In this document: one piece after another, positions 18,895 to 27,652 of the stretch
How the letters are laid out: each line of letters begins with the position of its first letter
Numbering within the stretch: position 1 is the first letter of the stretch
DNA from: Oceanithermus desulfurans
GTDB lineage: Bacteria > Deinococcota > Deinococci > Deinococcales > Marinithermaceae
DNA: 64,000 nt
Assembly (NCBI RefSeq): GCF_014201675.1
Contig: NZ_JACHEZ010000003.1
Span: forward strand, 124,001 to 188,000
Direction: 5' to 3'
Made by a program: the position numbers and the translations under genes
Notes under the pieces: model-generated
Databases searched by the model: none
Seen by the model: the letters and a program-made list of their open reading frames with translations, nothing else
What the model was told of the DNA's origin: nothing

Positions 18895-20376
18895 ATGAAG
18901 CTGTTGCGCAAAGGAATACTGTTGCTCGCGGCGCTGGCCATGGGTCTGGCTTTCGCCGCGAAACCCGATTTCACGCTCTTCCACTCGAACGACGTCTACG
19001 AGATCCAGCCCGTCAAACGGGGCAAGTTAGGCGGCGCCGCCCGGGTGGCCACCCTGATCAAGCAGCTGGACGACGGCAGCCTGATCGTCACGTTCGGGGG
19101 CGACGCCTTCAGCCCCTCGATCATGTCGAGCCTGCTCAAGGGCAAGCAGATGGTCGACGTCTTCAACAAGCTGGGCTTCGACTTCGCCGTCTACGGCAAC
19201 CACGAGTTCGACTTCGGGCCCGCGGTCGCCGAGCAGCGCGTGAAGGAGTCCAACTTCCCCTGGCTCAGCTCGAACCTGCTCGACAAGCGCACGGGTGAGC
19301 CGCTGGCCGGCGGCGTCCGCTTCGCGATCACCGAGGTGAACGGCGTCAAGGTCGGCTTCATCGGCCTGATCGACGACTGGCTCGAGCTCACCAGCCCCGG
19401 CGACAACGCCCAGTACCTCGACTTCGTCACCGTCGGGCGCGACCTCGCCCGCAAGCTCAAGGCCGAAGGCGCCGACGTCGTCGTCGCCCTCACCCACATG
19501 GACATGGTCCACGACGAAGAGCTGGCGGCCAAGGTGCCCGAGATCGACCTCATCCTCGGCGGTCACGACCACGGCGGCATGTTCAAGGTCGTGAACGGCA
19601 CCCTGATCTTCAAGGCCAAGTCCGACTGGCGCGACGTCGGCTACCTCAAGGTCTACAACATCCCCGGCCTCAAGCCCGTCGTCTTCCTCGAGGTCATCCC
19701 GGTCACGAACAAGATCCCCGAGGATCCCGCGATGGCCAAGGTCGTGGACGCCTACGTGAAGGTTCTCGACGAGAAGCTCAACGTCACCATCGGCGAAACC
19801 AAGGTGCCGCTCGACGCCCGCCGCAAGACCGTGCGCACCATGGAGTCGAACATCGGCAACCTGATCGCCGACGCCATGCGCGACTACGCCCAGGCCGACG
19901 CGGCCATCGCCAACGGCGGCGGCATCCGCACCGACAGCATCTACGGCCCCGGTCCGCTGACCCGCAAGGACATCCTCGCCATCCTGCCCTTCGGCAACGT
20001 GGTGATCAGCGTCAAGGTCAGCGGCGCCGACCTCAAGGCGGCGCTCGAGAACGGCGTCAGCCAGGTCGAACGCGTCAAGGGCCGCTTCCCGCAGGTTTCC
20101 GGCATCACCTTCACCTACGACCCCGGCGCCGAACCCGGCCAGCGGGTCAAGGAAGTCTTCGTGAACGGCCAGCCGCTCGACCCGAACAAGACCTACGTGG
20201 TCGCCATCAACGACTACATGGGCCGCGGCGGCGACGGCTACAGCATGTTCAAGGACGCCCCGCGCGTCGTCGACGAGCGCTCCGGCCTGCTGCTCGCCAA
20301 CGTCGTCATGAACTACATCCAGGCCCACTCGCCCGTCGCTCCCAAGGTGGAAGGCCGCATCAAGACGGTCAAGTAA
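18895..20376 (+). CDS. Secreted 5'-nucleotidase / 2',3'-cyclic phosphodiesterase family protein
   Basis: The product is 493 aa with a clear signal peptide (residues 1-22, KKGILLLAALAMGLAFA-like). It releases phosphate from nucleotides outside the cytoplasm. The N-terminal metallophosphatase domain has FHSNDVYE, where a usual D-x-H is replaced, GGDAF, GNHEFDFG and GGHDHGG. The C-terminal substrate domain has MRDYAQADAAIANGGGIRTD and YVVAINDYMGRGGDGY. Most UshA-like proteins start TxLHTNDxHG-x; here FHSND-VYEI varies, yet the other ligands are intact. GGAGGTG precedes the ATG; the terminator at 20395 closes the unit. Confidence 0.88.
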   Translation: MKLLRKGILLLAALAMGLAFAAKPDFTLFHSNDVYEIQPVKRGKLGGAARVATLIKQLDDGSLIVTFGGDAFSPSIMSSLLKGKQMVDVFNKLGFDFAVYGNHEFDFGPAVAEQRVKESNFPWLSSNLLDKRTGEPLAGGVRFAITEVNGVKVGFIGLIDDWLELTSPGDNAQYLDFVTVGRDLARKLKAEGADVVVALTHMDMVHDEELAAKVPEIDLILGGHDHGGMFKVVNGTLIFKAKSDWRDVGYLKVYNIPGLKPVVFLEVIPVTNKIPEDPAMAKVVDAYVKVLDEKLNVTIGETKVPLDARRKTVRTMESNIGNLIADAMRDYAQADAAIANGGGIRTDSIYGPGPLTRKDILAILPFGNVVISVKVSGADLKAALENGVSQVERVKGRFPQVSGITFTYDPGAEPGQRVKEVFVNGQPLDPNKTYVVAINDYMGRGGDGYSMFKDAPRVVDERSGLLLANVVMNYIQAHSPVAPKVEGRIKTVK

Positions 20377-20394
20377 CCCCGGCGAAGCACCCTG

Positions 20395-20425
20395 CGAGGG
20401 CGGCCTTTGGGCCGCCCTCGTTCCT
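20395..20425 (+). terminator. Rho-independent terminator
   Basis: CGAGGGCGGCC pairs with GGCCGCCCTCG across a short T/G loop, followed by TTCCTG. It lies 18 nt after the 5'-nucleotidase stop. The next 200 bases to glnA are AT-rich compared with the rest of the window and hold no gene that I can support. Confidence 0.75.
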
Positions 20426-20615
20426 GCATACCAGGGTTTATTTTTATTCATTATATATGCCATCTTCATATTTCATGCTGTACCGTCTTTTCTTGCCTCT
20501 GCGCAGCATTTGCGAATACAACATGCGTCTTTTCCCGTTGCATCCTTGCAATCTACCCTGTATAGCCGGACAATTGTAAGGTTCGCACCTCTTCCCCATC
20601 CGTGCTTCTTGTGTT

Positions 20616-20621
20616 TATAAT
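20616..20621 (+). promoter_or_regulatory. Promoter -10 box of glnA (leaderless)
   Basis: A perfect TATAAT lies 8 nt before ATG 20630, so transcription should begin at or next to the start codon. No ribosome site is present. The AT-rich 20430-20600 stretch upstream could hold regulator sites, but no specific operator was recognised. Confidence 0.65.
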
Positions 20622-20629
20622 GTTGCCGT

Positions 20630-21970
20630 ATGGGACGGACGAAGAAGGATATCCTCCAAGCGATGGCCGAACACGACGTTCGGTTCCTGCGGCTCCAGTT
20701 CACCGACATTCTGGGCAAGAACAAGAACGTCGAGGTGCCGGCGTCGCAGTTTGAAAAGGCCCTGGACGGCGAGATGATGTTCGACGGTTCCTCGATCGAG
20801 GGGTTCACCCGCATCGAGGAGTCGGACATGCTCCTCAAGCCCGACTACAACACCTTCGTCATCTTTCCGGACGAGATCGAGGACGCCAGCCGCGGCCGCG
20901 TCGCCCGGCTGATCTGCGACGTCACCTACCCCGACGGCACCCCGTTCGAGGGCGATCCCCGCGGTGTCCTCAAGCGCCAGATCGAGCGGCTCAAACAGCT
21001 GGGCTTCGACAGCATGTCGGCCGGCCCCGAGCCCGAGTTCTTCCTCTTCCTGCGCGACGAGGAAGGGCTGCCCACGATCGAGACCCACGACCAGGCAGGC
21101 TACTTCGACCTCGCCCCGATCGACAAGGGCGAAGAGGCGCGGCGCGACATGGTCAACGTCCTGGTGGACATGGGATTCGAGATCGAAGCCGCCCACCACG
21201 AGGTCGCCCCGGGCCAGCACGAGATCGACTTCAAGTACGCCGACGCGCTCGAAACGGCCGACAACATCGCCACCTTCAAGTTCGTGGTCAAGCGGGTCGC
21301 GCTCCTGCACGGACTGCACGCCACCTTCATGCCCAAGCCGATCGCCGGCATCAACGGCTCGGGGATGCACACCCACCTCTCGATCTTCAAGAACGGCGAG
21401 AACGCCTTCTACGACCCCAAGGCCGAGTACCAGCTCTCGCGCACCGCGCTGAACTTCATCGCCGGCCTGCTGGCGCACGCCCCGGGGATGGTGGCCATCA
21501 CCAACCCGCTGGTCAACTCCTACAAGCGGCTCACGCCCGGCTACGAGGCACCCACCAACATCGCCTGGTCCGCCTCGAACCGCAGCGCCATGATCCGCAT
21601 CCCCGCGCGGCGCGGCGTAGGCACGCGGGCCGAGCTGCGCATGCCCGACCCCAGCACCAACCCCTACCTGGCGCTCGCCGTAATGCTCGCGGCCGGTCTC
21701 GACGGCATCGAGAAGGACCTGCTGCCGCCACCCTCGATCCAGCGCAACATCTTCTCGATGACGGTACGCGAACGCCGCCGCCACAAGATCAAGGAGCTGC
21801 CCGGGACCCTTCGCGAGGCCATCGTGGCCCTGGAAAAGGACGAGGTGATCAAGGAGGCGCTCGGCGAGCACATCTACCACCACTTCATCCAGGCCAAGCG
21901 GCTGGAGTGGGAGGACTACCGCATCACGGTCCACGACTGGGAGCTGGACCGCTACCTGAGCGAGTACTGA
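20630..21970 (+). CDS. glnA: Glutamine synthetase type I
   Basis: The product is 446 aa, the length of the GSI-alpha form found in Bacillus and Thermus. It makes glutamine from glutamate, ammonia and ATP. Signatures are [17 protein letters not shown] near the start, [10 protein letters not shown], the ATP-binding [17 protein letters not shown] region, and SANRS-like [14 protein letters not shown]. No adenylylation-loop Tyr typical of GSI-beta is visible in a 25-residue insertion, so feedback inhibition is more likely. It is monocistronic, with a palindrome and terminator downstream. Confidence 0.96.
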   Translation: MGRTKKDILQAMAEHDVRFLRLQFTDILGKNKNVEVPASQFEKALDGEMMFDGSSIEGFTRIEESDMLLKPDYNTFVIFPDEIEDASRGRVARLICDVTYPDGTPFEGDPRGVLKRQIERLKQLGFDSMSAGPEPEFFLFLRDEEGLPTIETHDQAGYFDLAPIDKGEEARRDMVNVLVDMGFEIEAAHHEVAPGQHEIDFKYADALETADNIATFKFVVKRVALLHGLHATFMPKPIAGINGSGMHTHLSIFKNGENAFYDPKAEYQLSRTALNFIAGLLAHAPGMVAITNPLVNSYKRLTPGYEAPTNIAWSASNRSAMIRIPARRGVGTRAELRMPDPSTNPYLALAVMLAAGLDGIEKDLLPPPSIQRNIFSMTVRERRRHKIKELPGTLREAIVALEKDEVIKEALGEHIYHHFIQAKRLEWEDYRITVHDWELDRYLSEY

Positions 21971-21990
21971 ACCGCAGATCCGCCCTTGAA

Positions 21991-22022
21991 AATCCCCCGC
22001 AGGGTTAACCCTGCGGGGGATT
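21991..22022. repeat. Perfect 32-bp palindrome after glnA
   Basis: AATCCCCCGCAGGGTT is followed directly by its exact reverse complement, with no spacer, centred on GTTAAC. It lies 21 nt after the glnA stop. An A-run precedes it but no T-run follows. It may be an additional bidirectional termination element or a protein-binding site. Confidence 0.9.
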
Positions 22023-22029
22023 GGCCGTT

Positions 22030-22053
22030 AACGCGCCCTGCGTGCGCGTTTTT
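22030..22053 (+). terminator. Rho-independent terminator of glnA
   Basis: AACGCGC (22030-22036) pairs with GCGCGTT (22044-22050) across a 7-nt loop, and a run of T follows. It lies 8 nt downstream of the 32-bp palindrome, giving two hairpins in a row. Confidence 0.65.
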
Positions 22054-22164
22054 CGCTACGCACCGCCACGATTGCTTGAACATTCAGCGGTTTCGCCGGT
22101 CAACTTCCCGTTAAAACTTTCCCGGTCGCTGCGTCCGCTCGCGGTTTTTTCTGCACGCGGCAAG

Positions 22165-22193
22165 TTGACACCCGCGCGCGATTTGCATATAAA
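22165..22193 (+). promoter_or_regulatory. Strong sigma-A promoter of the liv operon
   Basis: A perfect TTGACA (22165-22170), 17-bp spacer and TATAAA (22188-22193) make this the best consensus promoter in the window. The leader is about 65 nt and ends with an AAGGGAGGA ribosome site. Confidence 0.85.
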
Positions 22194-22263
22194 ATACGGG
22201 TGCGAGTATAAAACACCAACGCTCGCGCAAGACGATTGGACACGCAGGAAAGGGAGGACGTAT

Positions 22264-23421
22264 ATGAGGAAAAGCCTTTTAGTAGCCGCGTTACTGCTTA
22301 TCGCCGGCAGCCTCGGCCTGGCCCAGGTCAAGATCGGGATCAACCTCGAGCTCTCGGGCCGCTTCGCCGCCATCGGCAACCAGACCCTGAACGGGATCAA
22401 GGTGGCCAACCTGCAGACCCCCGAGGTGCTGGGGCAGAAGGTCGAGCTCGTCATCTGCGACAACGAGACCACCCGTGAGGGCTCGATCGCCTGTGCGCAG
22501 CGCTTCGTCAACGAAGGCGTGATCGGCGTCCTGGGCGCGATCTCCAGCTCGATGTCGATCCCCGCCGCGGAGGTTCTGCAGGACGCGGGCATCATCATGA
22601 TCTCCACCTCCTCCACCAACCCGCAGACCACCCAGATCGGTGACTTCATCTTCCGCATGGCCTACACCGACGACTTCCAGGGCAAGCTCGCCGCCGCCTA
22701 CGTGGTCAAGGACCTCGGCGCCAAGAAGGTCGCGGTCTTCCGTCAGATCGACGACGACCACTCCTACGGTCTGGCCGGCTTCTTCGACGAGACTGCCAAG
22801 AAGCTGGGCGCCAAGACCCTGGTGCAGGACTTCGTGGCCAACACCGTCGACTTCACCGCCCAGCTCAACAACATCCGCAGCTTCAAGCCCGACGCCATCT
22901 ACTACTCGGGCTTCTGCGCCGAGGGCGCGCCCTTCATGAAGCAGCTCCGCGAGCAGGGCTTCACCCAGCAGGTCATCGGCGCCGACGCCTCCGACGACCC
23001 GCAGTGCCCCGAAGGCGCCGGCGCGGCGTTCGACGGCTACATCTTCACCGGCTTCGCCACGCCCAACCTGATCGCCGACCCCGCCGCCAAGAAGCGCGCC
23101 GAAGCCTTCAAGCAGAAGTACTTCGAGGTCATCAAGAACGCCAAGCCCGGTGACTTCAACGGCTTCGTGCTCGCCGGTGCGGACAGCTACAACGTCCTCG
23201 TCGCCGCCATCAAGGCCGCCGGCACCACCGACGTCAAGGCCGTGCGCGACGCCCTCGCCAACATGGAGCACTACCCCGGCGTCTCCGGCGACATCACCTA
23301 CAAGGGCACCGACGGCACCCCGAAGGACCGCACCATCGGCTTCTACAAGTACGAGGTGAAGAGCGCCAGCGACTGGAAGAAGATCGAGCTCTTCGGTAAG
23401 TCGACCGCCGAAGTGCAGTAG
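22264..23421 (+). CDS. livK: Branched-chain amino acid ABC transporter, substrate-binding protein
   Basis: The product is 385 aa with a signal peptide (residues 1-21, LLVAALLLIAGSLGLAQ). It is a periplasmic type I binding protein of the LivK/LivJ family: VKIGINLELSGRFAAIGNQ, then CAQRFVNEGVIGVLGAISSS and ISTSSTNP are usual for it. It delivers Leu/Ile/Val or related amino acids to LivHM. It is first in the livKHMGF operon and is followed by a hairpin that should raise its expression over that of the permeases. The exact ligand is not readable. Confidence 0.9.
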   Translation: MRKSLLVAALLLIAGSLGLAQVKIGINLELSGRFAAIGNQTLNGIKVANLQTPEVLGQKVELVICDNETTREGSIACAQRFVNEGVIGVLGAISSSMSIPAAEVLQDAGIIMISTSSTNPQTTQIGDFIFRMAYTDDFQGKLAAAYVVKDLGAKKVAVFRQIDDDHSYGLAGFFDETAKKLGAKTLVQDFVANTVDFTAQLNNIRSFKPDAIYYSGFCAEGAPFMKQLREQGFTQQVIGADASDDPQCPEGAGAAFDGYIFTGFATPNLIADPAAKKRAEAFKQKYFEVIKNAKPGDFNGFVLAGADSYNVLVAAIKAAGTTDVKAVRDALANMEHYPGVSGDITYKGTDGTPKDRTIGFYKYEVKSASDWKKIELFGKSTAEVQ

Positions 23422-23441
23422 TCGCTCGTCGCATTCCGGAC

Positions 23442-23470
23442 CTGGGGCGGGCCTGCGCGGCTCGCCCCAG
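23442..23470 (+). promoter_or_regulatory. Intercistronic hairpin between livK and livH
   Basis: CTGGGGCG (23442-23449) pairs with CGCCCCAG (23463-23470). No T-run follows. Hairpins here commonly stabilise the binding-protein mRNA or attenuate read-through; a matching one follows the dpp-type binding protein. Confidence 0.6.
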
Positions 23471-23497
23471 TTAACGCCGGAACTTCGGAGGAACCCT

Positions 23498-24661
23498 GTG
23501 ACCGCATCCAAACTCGCCTCGCGTTCAACGTTGTTCACCCTGCTGGCAGGCCTGCTGCTCGTCGTCCTCATCGGATGGCGCATCGCCATGCTGGGCGATT
23601 ACACCTTTGCGCGCATCGTGCAGGACTTCCTCAACGCGCTTACGCTGGGAAGCCTGTACGCGCTCATCGCCCTGGGCTACACCATGGTCTACGGCATCAT
23701 CCGCCTGATCAACTTTGCCCACGGCGAGATCTTCATGCTGGGGTCGTACTTCGCCTTCTACGCGATGACCCTGACCCCCATGCACTGGGGCCTGGCCCTG
23801 CTCATCACCGTCCTGCTTGGCGGCACCGTTTTGCTCGTCTTGCGCAGCCTTTTTAATCTCGAAGAACCTAAACGAACGGCGGCCCTGGCGCTGCTGATCT
23901 TTGCCGGAACCTTCTTCCTGCTGGCCTTCAGGAACATGGGCTGGATCGAGGCGCTGCTCCTGAGCATGCTCGCCACCGGCGTGGCCGGGGTGCTGCTCGA
24001 AGCGGTGGCCTACCGCCCGCTCCGCGGCGCCCCCCGCGAGAGCATGCTGATCACCGCGATCGCAGCCAGCTTCTTCCTGCAGAACATGGGCCAGCTGCTC
24101 TTCGGCCCGCGCGTGCAGGGGTTCAACGCCGAAACCATCCTCAACCGCCCGCTCAACTTCACCATCGGCGAGGAGACCGTCTACTACACGGGCATCCTCA
24201 TCGTCGTCCCCACCGTCACCGCGGTGCTGCTCTTCGTGCTGAACCTCTTCGTCTCCCGCACCAAGCTGGGCAAGGCCATGCGCGCCACCGCCCAGGACGC
24301 CGAGGTGGCCCAGATGATGGGGGTCAACGTCAACCAGGTCATCGCCCTGACCTTCTTCATCGGCTCGATCCTGGCGGCGGCCGCGGGCGTCATGTACGCC
24401 ATCCGCTTCGGGCAGATCCACCCGCTGATGGGCCTGATCCCGGGCATCAAGGCCTTCACCGCCGCGGTCATCGGCGGCATCGGGAGCCTTCCCGGCGCCG
24501 TGCTCGGCGGTCTGCTGCTCGGCTTTATTGAAATCTATGTGGTGAGCCTGTTCCCCACGCTTTCGGCCTATAAGGACGTCTTCGCCTTCGTGCTCCTCAT
24601 CCTGATCCTCCTCTTCCGCCCCTCCGGGCTGGTCGGGGAAGACCTCACGGAGAAGGTATGA
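23498..24661 (+). CDS. livH: Branched-chain amino acid ABC transporter permease LivH
   Basis: The product is 387 aa, longer than a typical LivH of about 300. It has roughly nine hydrophobic segments. The core starts near residue 40 with LNALTLGSLYALIALGYTMVYGIIRLINFAHGEIFMLG, the family signature region. The extra length comes from an N-terminal segment and an insertion around residues 100-160 (two extra hydrophobic stretches). The coupling loop with AEVAQMMGVNVNQVIALTF faces the ATPases. GTG 23498 follows GGAGG; the stop overlaps livM. Confidence 0.9.
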   Translation: MTASKLASRSTLFTLLAGLLLVVLIGWRIAMLGDYTFARIVQDFLNALTLGSLYALIALGYTMVYGIIRLINFAHGEIFMLGSYFAFYAMTLTPMHWGLALLITVLLGGTVLLVLRSLFNLEEPKRTAALALLIFAGTFFLLAFRNMGWIEALLLSMLATGVAGVLLEAVAYRPLRGAPRESMLITAIAASFFLQNMGQLLFGPRVQGFNAETILNRPLNFTIGEETVYYTGILIVVPTVTAVLLFVLNLFVSRTKLGKAMRATAQDAEVAQMMGVNVNQVIALTFFIGSILAAAAGVMYAIRFGQIHPLMGLIPGIKAFTAAVIGGIGSLPGAVLGGLLLGFIEIYVVSLFPTLSAYKDVFAFVLLILILLFRPSGLVGEDLTEKV

Positions 24662-26010
24662 TGCGCAACACTCTGCTCACCCTTGCCACCGTCGGGCTGG
24701 CGATCCTGGGCCTCTTCCTGCTGACCCAGGCCGAAGGCAGCAGCGGCCTCCTCTCCGCCCTCACCCTCATCTTCATCTGGGGCATCGCCGCCGTCAGCCT
24801 CAACCTGATCAACGGGCAGCTCGGCATCCTCTCCCTCGGTCACCACGGCTTCATGCTCATCGGGGGGTACGTCACCGCCCTGCTGATGCTTCCCGAGAAA
24901 GAGCGCGCGCCGTTCCGCACCCGCCTGCTCTCCGACTGGGCCCGCAACCACCTGGACCTCGACAAGTGGCTGCGCGGCGCCGGCCTCGACTTCATCGCCA
25001 ACTCGATCGACCTCAAGTACGTCGTCGCCCTCTTCATCGCGGGGCTCGCCGCGGCGGTGGTGGGCGTCATCGTCGGTGCGCCCTCGCTCAGGCTCAAGGG
25101 CGACTACCTGGCTATCGTCACCTTCGGCTTCGGCGAGATCATCCGCCTGCTGCCCAACGCCCCCGAGGTCGCCGCTCTCACCAACGGCCCCCTCGGCATC
25201 AAGGGCATCCCCGGCGACGCCGGCACGGTCTGGTGGACCTTCTTCGCCTTCCTCTTCGTGCTCTGGTTCCTCAGCCGGCTGAAGTTCTCCTCGTACGGAC
25301 GTGCCTTCGAGGGCATCCGCGAGGACGAGATCGCCGCCGAGGCCATGGGCGTCAACCTGGCCTACCACAAGGTGCTGGCCTTCACCATCAGCGCTTTCTT
25401 CGCGGGGGTGGCCGGCGGGCTCTACGCCAGCTACCTGCAGTCGGTGGACACTCAGACCTTCAACTTCTTCGTCACCTTCTTCCTGCTCGTCGCCATCAGC
25501 CTGGGCGGTCTGGGATCGATCACCGGCGCGGTGCTGGGAACGGCCATCGTGGTGCTCGTGCGCATCTACGGCGGCTTCCTGGAAAAACCCTACCCTGCCT
25601 ACATCGGCTACCTGGGCGGCGCAGTGGTGATGCTGAGCGCCTTCGCCTTCTCGGCGTACATCCGCAAGGCGCGCCGCCTGCGGCCTGTCGTCGAAACCAA
25701 GCATCTGATCTTCGGCGCCTTGGGGGTGGCCCTGCTGCTCGTCACCGTATTCTTCCGCAACGAATCCTGGATGACGCAGACCGTGCAGTTCTTCGGGCTG
25801 CGCAAAATCCTGCTGGCGGTCATTCTGATCCTGATCATGATCTACCGCCGCGAGGGCATCATGGGCCGCGCCGAGTTCTCCTGGAAGCTCATTTTCGGCC
25901 CCCGCGAGGACGTCCCCACAGAAGAGCAACGCAAGCAGGACGCCTGGCTCTCCAACCCCGACCTGAACCCCGACGCCGCCAAGAAGGAGGACGACGATGC
26001 CTCTGCTTGA
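24658..26010 (+). CDS. livM: Branched-chain amino acid ABC transporter permease LivM
   Basis: The product is 450 aa. It is the second membrane subunit, with about ten hydrophobic segments. Family blocks are IWGIAAVSLNLINGQLGILSLGHHGFML, GAPSLRLKGDYLAIVTFGFGEIIRL, and the coupling-loop stretch AFEGIREDEIAAEAMGVNLAYHKVLAFTISA. A cytoplasmic tail of about 50 residues is Asp/Glu-rich. Start and stop overlap livH and livG, as expected for subunits made in fixed ratio. Confidence 0.92.
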   Translation: MMRNTLLTLATVGLAILGLFLLTQAEGSSGLLSALTLIFIWGIAAVSLNLINGQLGILSLGHHGFMLIGGYVTALLMLPEKERAPFRTRLLSDWARNHLDLDKWLRGAGLDFIANSIDLKYVVALFIAGLAAAVVGVIVGAPSLRLKGDYLAIVTFGFGEIIRLLPNAPEVAALTNGPLGIKGIPGDAGTVWWTFFAFLFVLWFLSRLKFSSYGRAFEGIREDEIAAEAMGVNLAYHKVLAFTISAFFAGVAGGLYASYLQSVDTQTFNFFVTFFLLVAISLGGLGSITGAVLGTAIVVLVRIYGGFLEKPYPAYIGYLGGAVVMLSAFAFSAYIRKARRLRPVVETKHLIFGALGVALLLVTVFFRNESWMTQTVQFFGLRKILLAVILILIMIYRREGIMGRAEFSWKLIFGPREDVPTEEQRKQDAWLSNPDLNPDAAKKEDDDASA

Positions 26011-26773
26011 GCTGCGCAACCTCTACAAGGCCTTCGGCGGCCTCCAGGCCATCAGCAACGTCAGCCTGACCGTCAACGAGGGCGAGATCGTCAGCATCAT
26101 CGGGCCCAACGGCGCGGGCAAATCCACCCTCTTCAACCTGATCACCGGGGTGTACAAACCCGACCGCGGCGACATCATCTTCGAAGGGGAGCGGATCAAC
26201 GGGCTGACCCCGGACAAGGTGACGCGCAAGGGCATCGCCCGCACCTTCCAGAACCTGCGGCTGTTCACCCACCTGACCGTGCTGGAAAACGTGCTGATCC
26301 CGCAGCACCACCGCCTCAAGTCGGGCTGGCTGGCCGCCGTCCTGCGCACCCCCGCCTACCTGAAGGAAGAGGAGGAGATGCGCAAGACGGCGCTCGAGAA
26401 GCTCTCGTTCTTCGGGCCCCGCCTGATGAGCTTCCGCCTGCACCAGCCGGTCTACGTCCTCTCCTACGCCAACCGCCGCCGCACCGAGATGGCGCGCGCC
26501 ATGGCGACGGGCGCGAAGCTGCTCCTCCTCGACGAGCCCAGCGCCGGTATGAACCCCAAGGAGACCAAGGAGATCACCCAGATCATCCGCCGCTTCCGTG
26601 ACGAGGGGGGCTACACCATCGTGCTGGTGGAACACAAGATGAACCTGGTGGGCGAGATCTCCGACCGGGTCGTGGTGCTCGACTACGGCGAAAAGATCGC
26701 GGAGGGCGACTACAAGGACGTGGTGAACGACCCCAAGGTGATTGAGGCCTACCTGGGCCGGAGGGAGGAGTGA
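25997..26773 (+). CDS. livG: Branched-chain amino acid ABC transporter ATP-binding protein LivG
   Basis: The product is 258 aa. Walker A is GPNGAGKST, Walker B is LLLLDEPSAGMNP, and the switch His is in LVEHKMNLV. The position of the LSGGQ signature reads LSYANRRRTEMARAM, a weakened signature that is common in LivG-type ATPases (usual form LSYGxQRRLEIARAL). ATG 25997 follows AAGGAGGA inside the end of livM; the stop overlaps the livF start. Confidence 0.93.
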   Translation: MPLLELRNLYKAFGGLQAISNVSLTVNEGEIVSIIGPNGAGKSTLFNLITGVYKPDRGDIIFEGERINGLTPDKVTRKGIARTFQNLRLFTHLTVLENVLIPQHHRLKSGWLAAVLRTPAYLKEEEEMRKTALEKLSFFGPRLMSFRLHQPVYVLSYANRRRTEMARAMATGAKLLLLDEPSAGMNPKETKEITQIIRRFRDEGGYTIVLVEHKMNLVGEISDRVVVLDYGEKIAEGDYKDVVNDPKVIEAYLGRREE

Positions 26774-27492
26774 TGCCGGAACCTCTTCTCGAACTCAAGA
26801 ACGTCAGCGCCTACTACGGCCCCATCCGCGCCTTGAACCAGGTCAACATGGTCCTCTACCCCGGGGAGATGGTCTGCCTGCTCGGCGGCAACGCCTCGGG
26901 CAAGAGCACGACCCTCAAGACCATCCTCGGGCTGGTGCAGGTGGGCGAGGGCGAGGTCTACTTCCGCGGCGAGCGCATCGATCCCAGGCCCACCTCGTAC
27001 CGCATCGAGAAAGGGATGGCCGTGGTGCCCGAAAACCGCCGCGTCTTCCCCAAGATGACGGTCCGCGAAAACCTGGAGATGGGAGCGTACCTGCGCAACG
27101 ACGCCAAGGGGATCAAGGAGGACCTGGAATACGTCTTTTCGCTCTTCCCGCGGCTGGAGGAACGCCTCGGCCAGATGGCGGGCACGATGTCAGGCGGGGA
27201 ACAGCAGATGCTGGCGATGGGCCGCGCCCTCATGAGCCGCCCCAAGCTCATCCTGATGGACGAGCCGTCGATGGGCCTCGCGCCCAAGCTGGTGGAGACG
27301 ATCTTCAAGATCATCAAGACCGTCAACGAACGCGGCATCACCGTCTTCGTCGTCGAGCAGAACGCCAACATCGCCCTCTCGATCGCCGACCGCGGCTACG
27401 TGCTGCAGACCGGCGAGGTGGTGCTGGAAGGCCCCGCGCAGGAGCTCCTGCACAACGAGGCCATGCGCCGCGCCTACCTGGGCGAGGTCTGA
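26773..27492 (+). CDS. livF: Branched-chain amino acid ABC transporter ATP-binding protein LivF
   Basis: The product is 239 aa. Walker A reads GGNASGKSTT, signature MSGGEQQMLAMGRAL, Walker B LILMDEPSMGLAP, and a switch region VVEQNANIAL in which Gln replaces the His, as usual for LivF. It begins LLELKNVSAYYGPIRALN, the LivF opening. ATG 26773 overlaps the livG stop; the in-frame GTG at 26770 is less likely. The operon ends at the terminator at 27508. Confidence 0.93.
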   Translation: MPEPLLELKNVSAYYGPIRALNQVNMVLYPGEMVCLLGGNASGKSTTLKTILGLVQVGEGEVYFRGERIDPRPTSYRIEKGMAVVPENRRVFPKMTVRENLEMGAYLRNDAKGIKEDLEYVFSLFPRLEERLGQMAGTMSGGEQQMLAMGRALMSRPKLILMDEPSMGLAPKLVETIFKIIKTVNERGITVFVVEQNANIALSIADRGYVLQTGEVVLEGPAQELLHNEAMRRAYLGEV

Positions 27493-27507
27493 ACCGGCCG
27501 CACCCAC

Positions 27508-27538
27508 GACCGCCGCCTTTCGGGGCGGCGGTCCTTTA
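27508..27538 (+). terminator. Rho-independent terminator of the liv operon
   Basis: ACCGCCGCC (27509-27517) pairs with GGCGGCGGT (27524-27532) across a TTTCGGG-type loop, followed by CCTTTAT. It lies 16 nt after livF. Confidence 0.8.
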
Positions 27539-27571
27539 TACGGCCTTCCGGCCCTGGCGCAGCCGGCGCGC

Positions 27572-27600
27572 TTTATCCGGGTGAGAAAGTTGAGTATACT
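27572..27600 (+). promoter_or_regulatory. Promoter of the peptide-importer operon
   Basis: TTTATC (27572-27577) and TATACT (27595-27600) are spaced by 17 bp. They lie 53 nt upstream of the binding-protein ATG, whose ribosome site is AAAGGAG. Confidence 0.65.
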
Positions 27601-27652
27601 TGCACTGTAGCGAATTTACAGCCGCGCACGCCGCGGACGAAAGGAGCAGCAT

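Noticed and set aside
20473-20838. Minus-strand frame in the AT-rich gap before glnA
   Set aside because: Half of it is antisense to glnA and the rest is low-GC intergenic DNA without a start signal.
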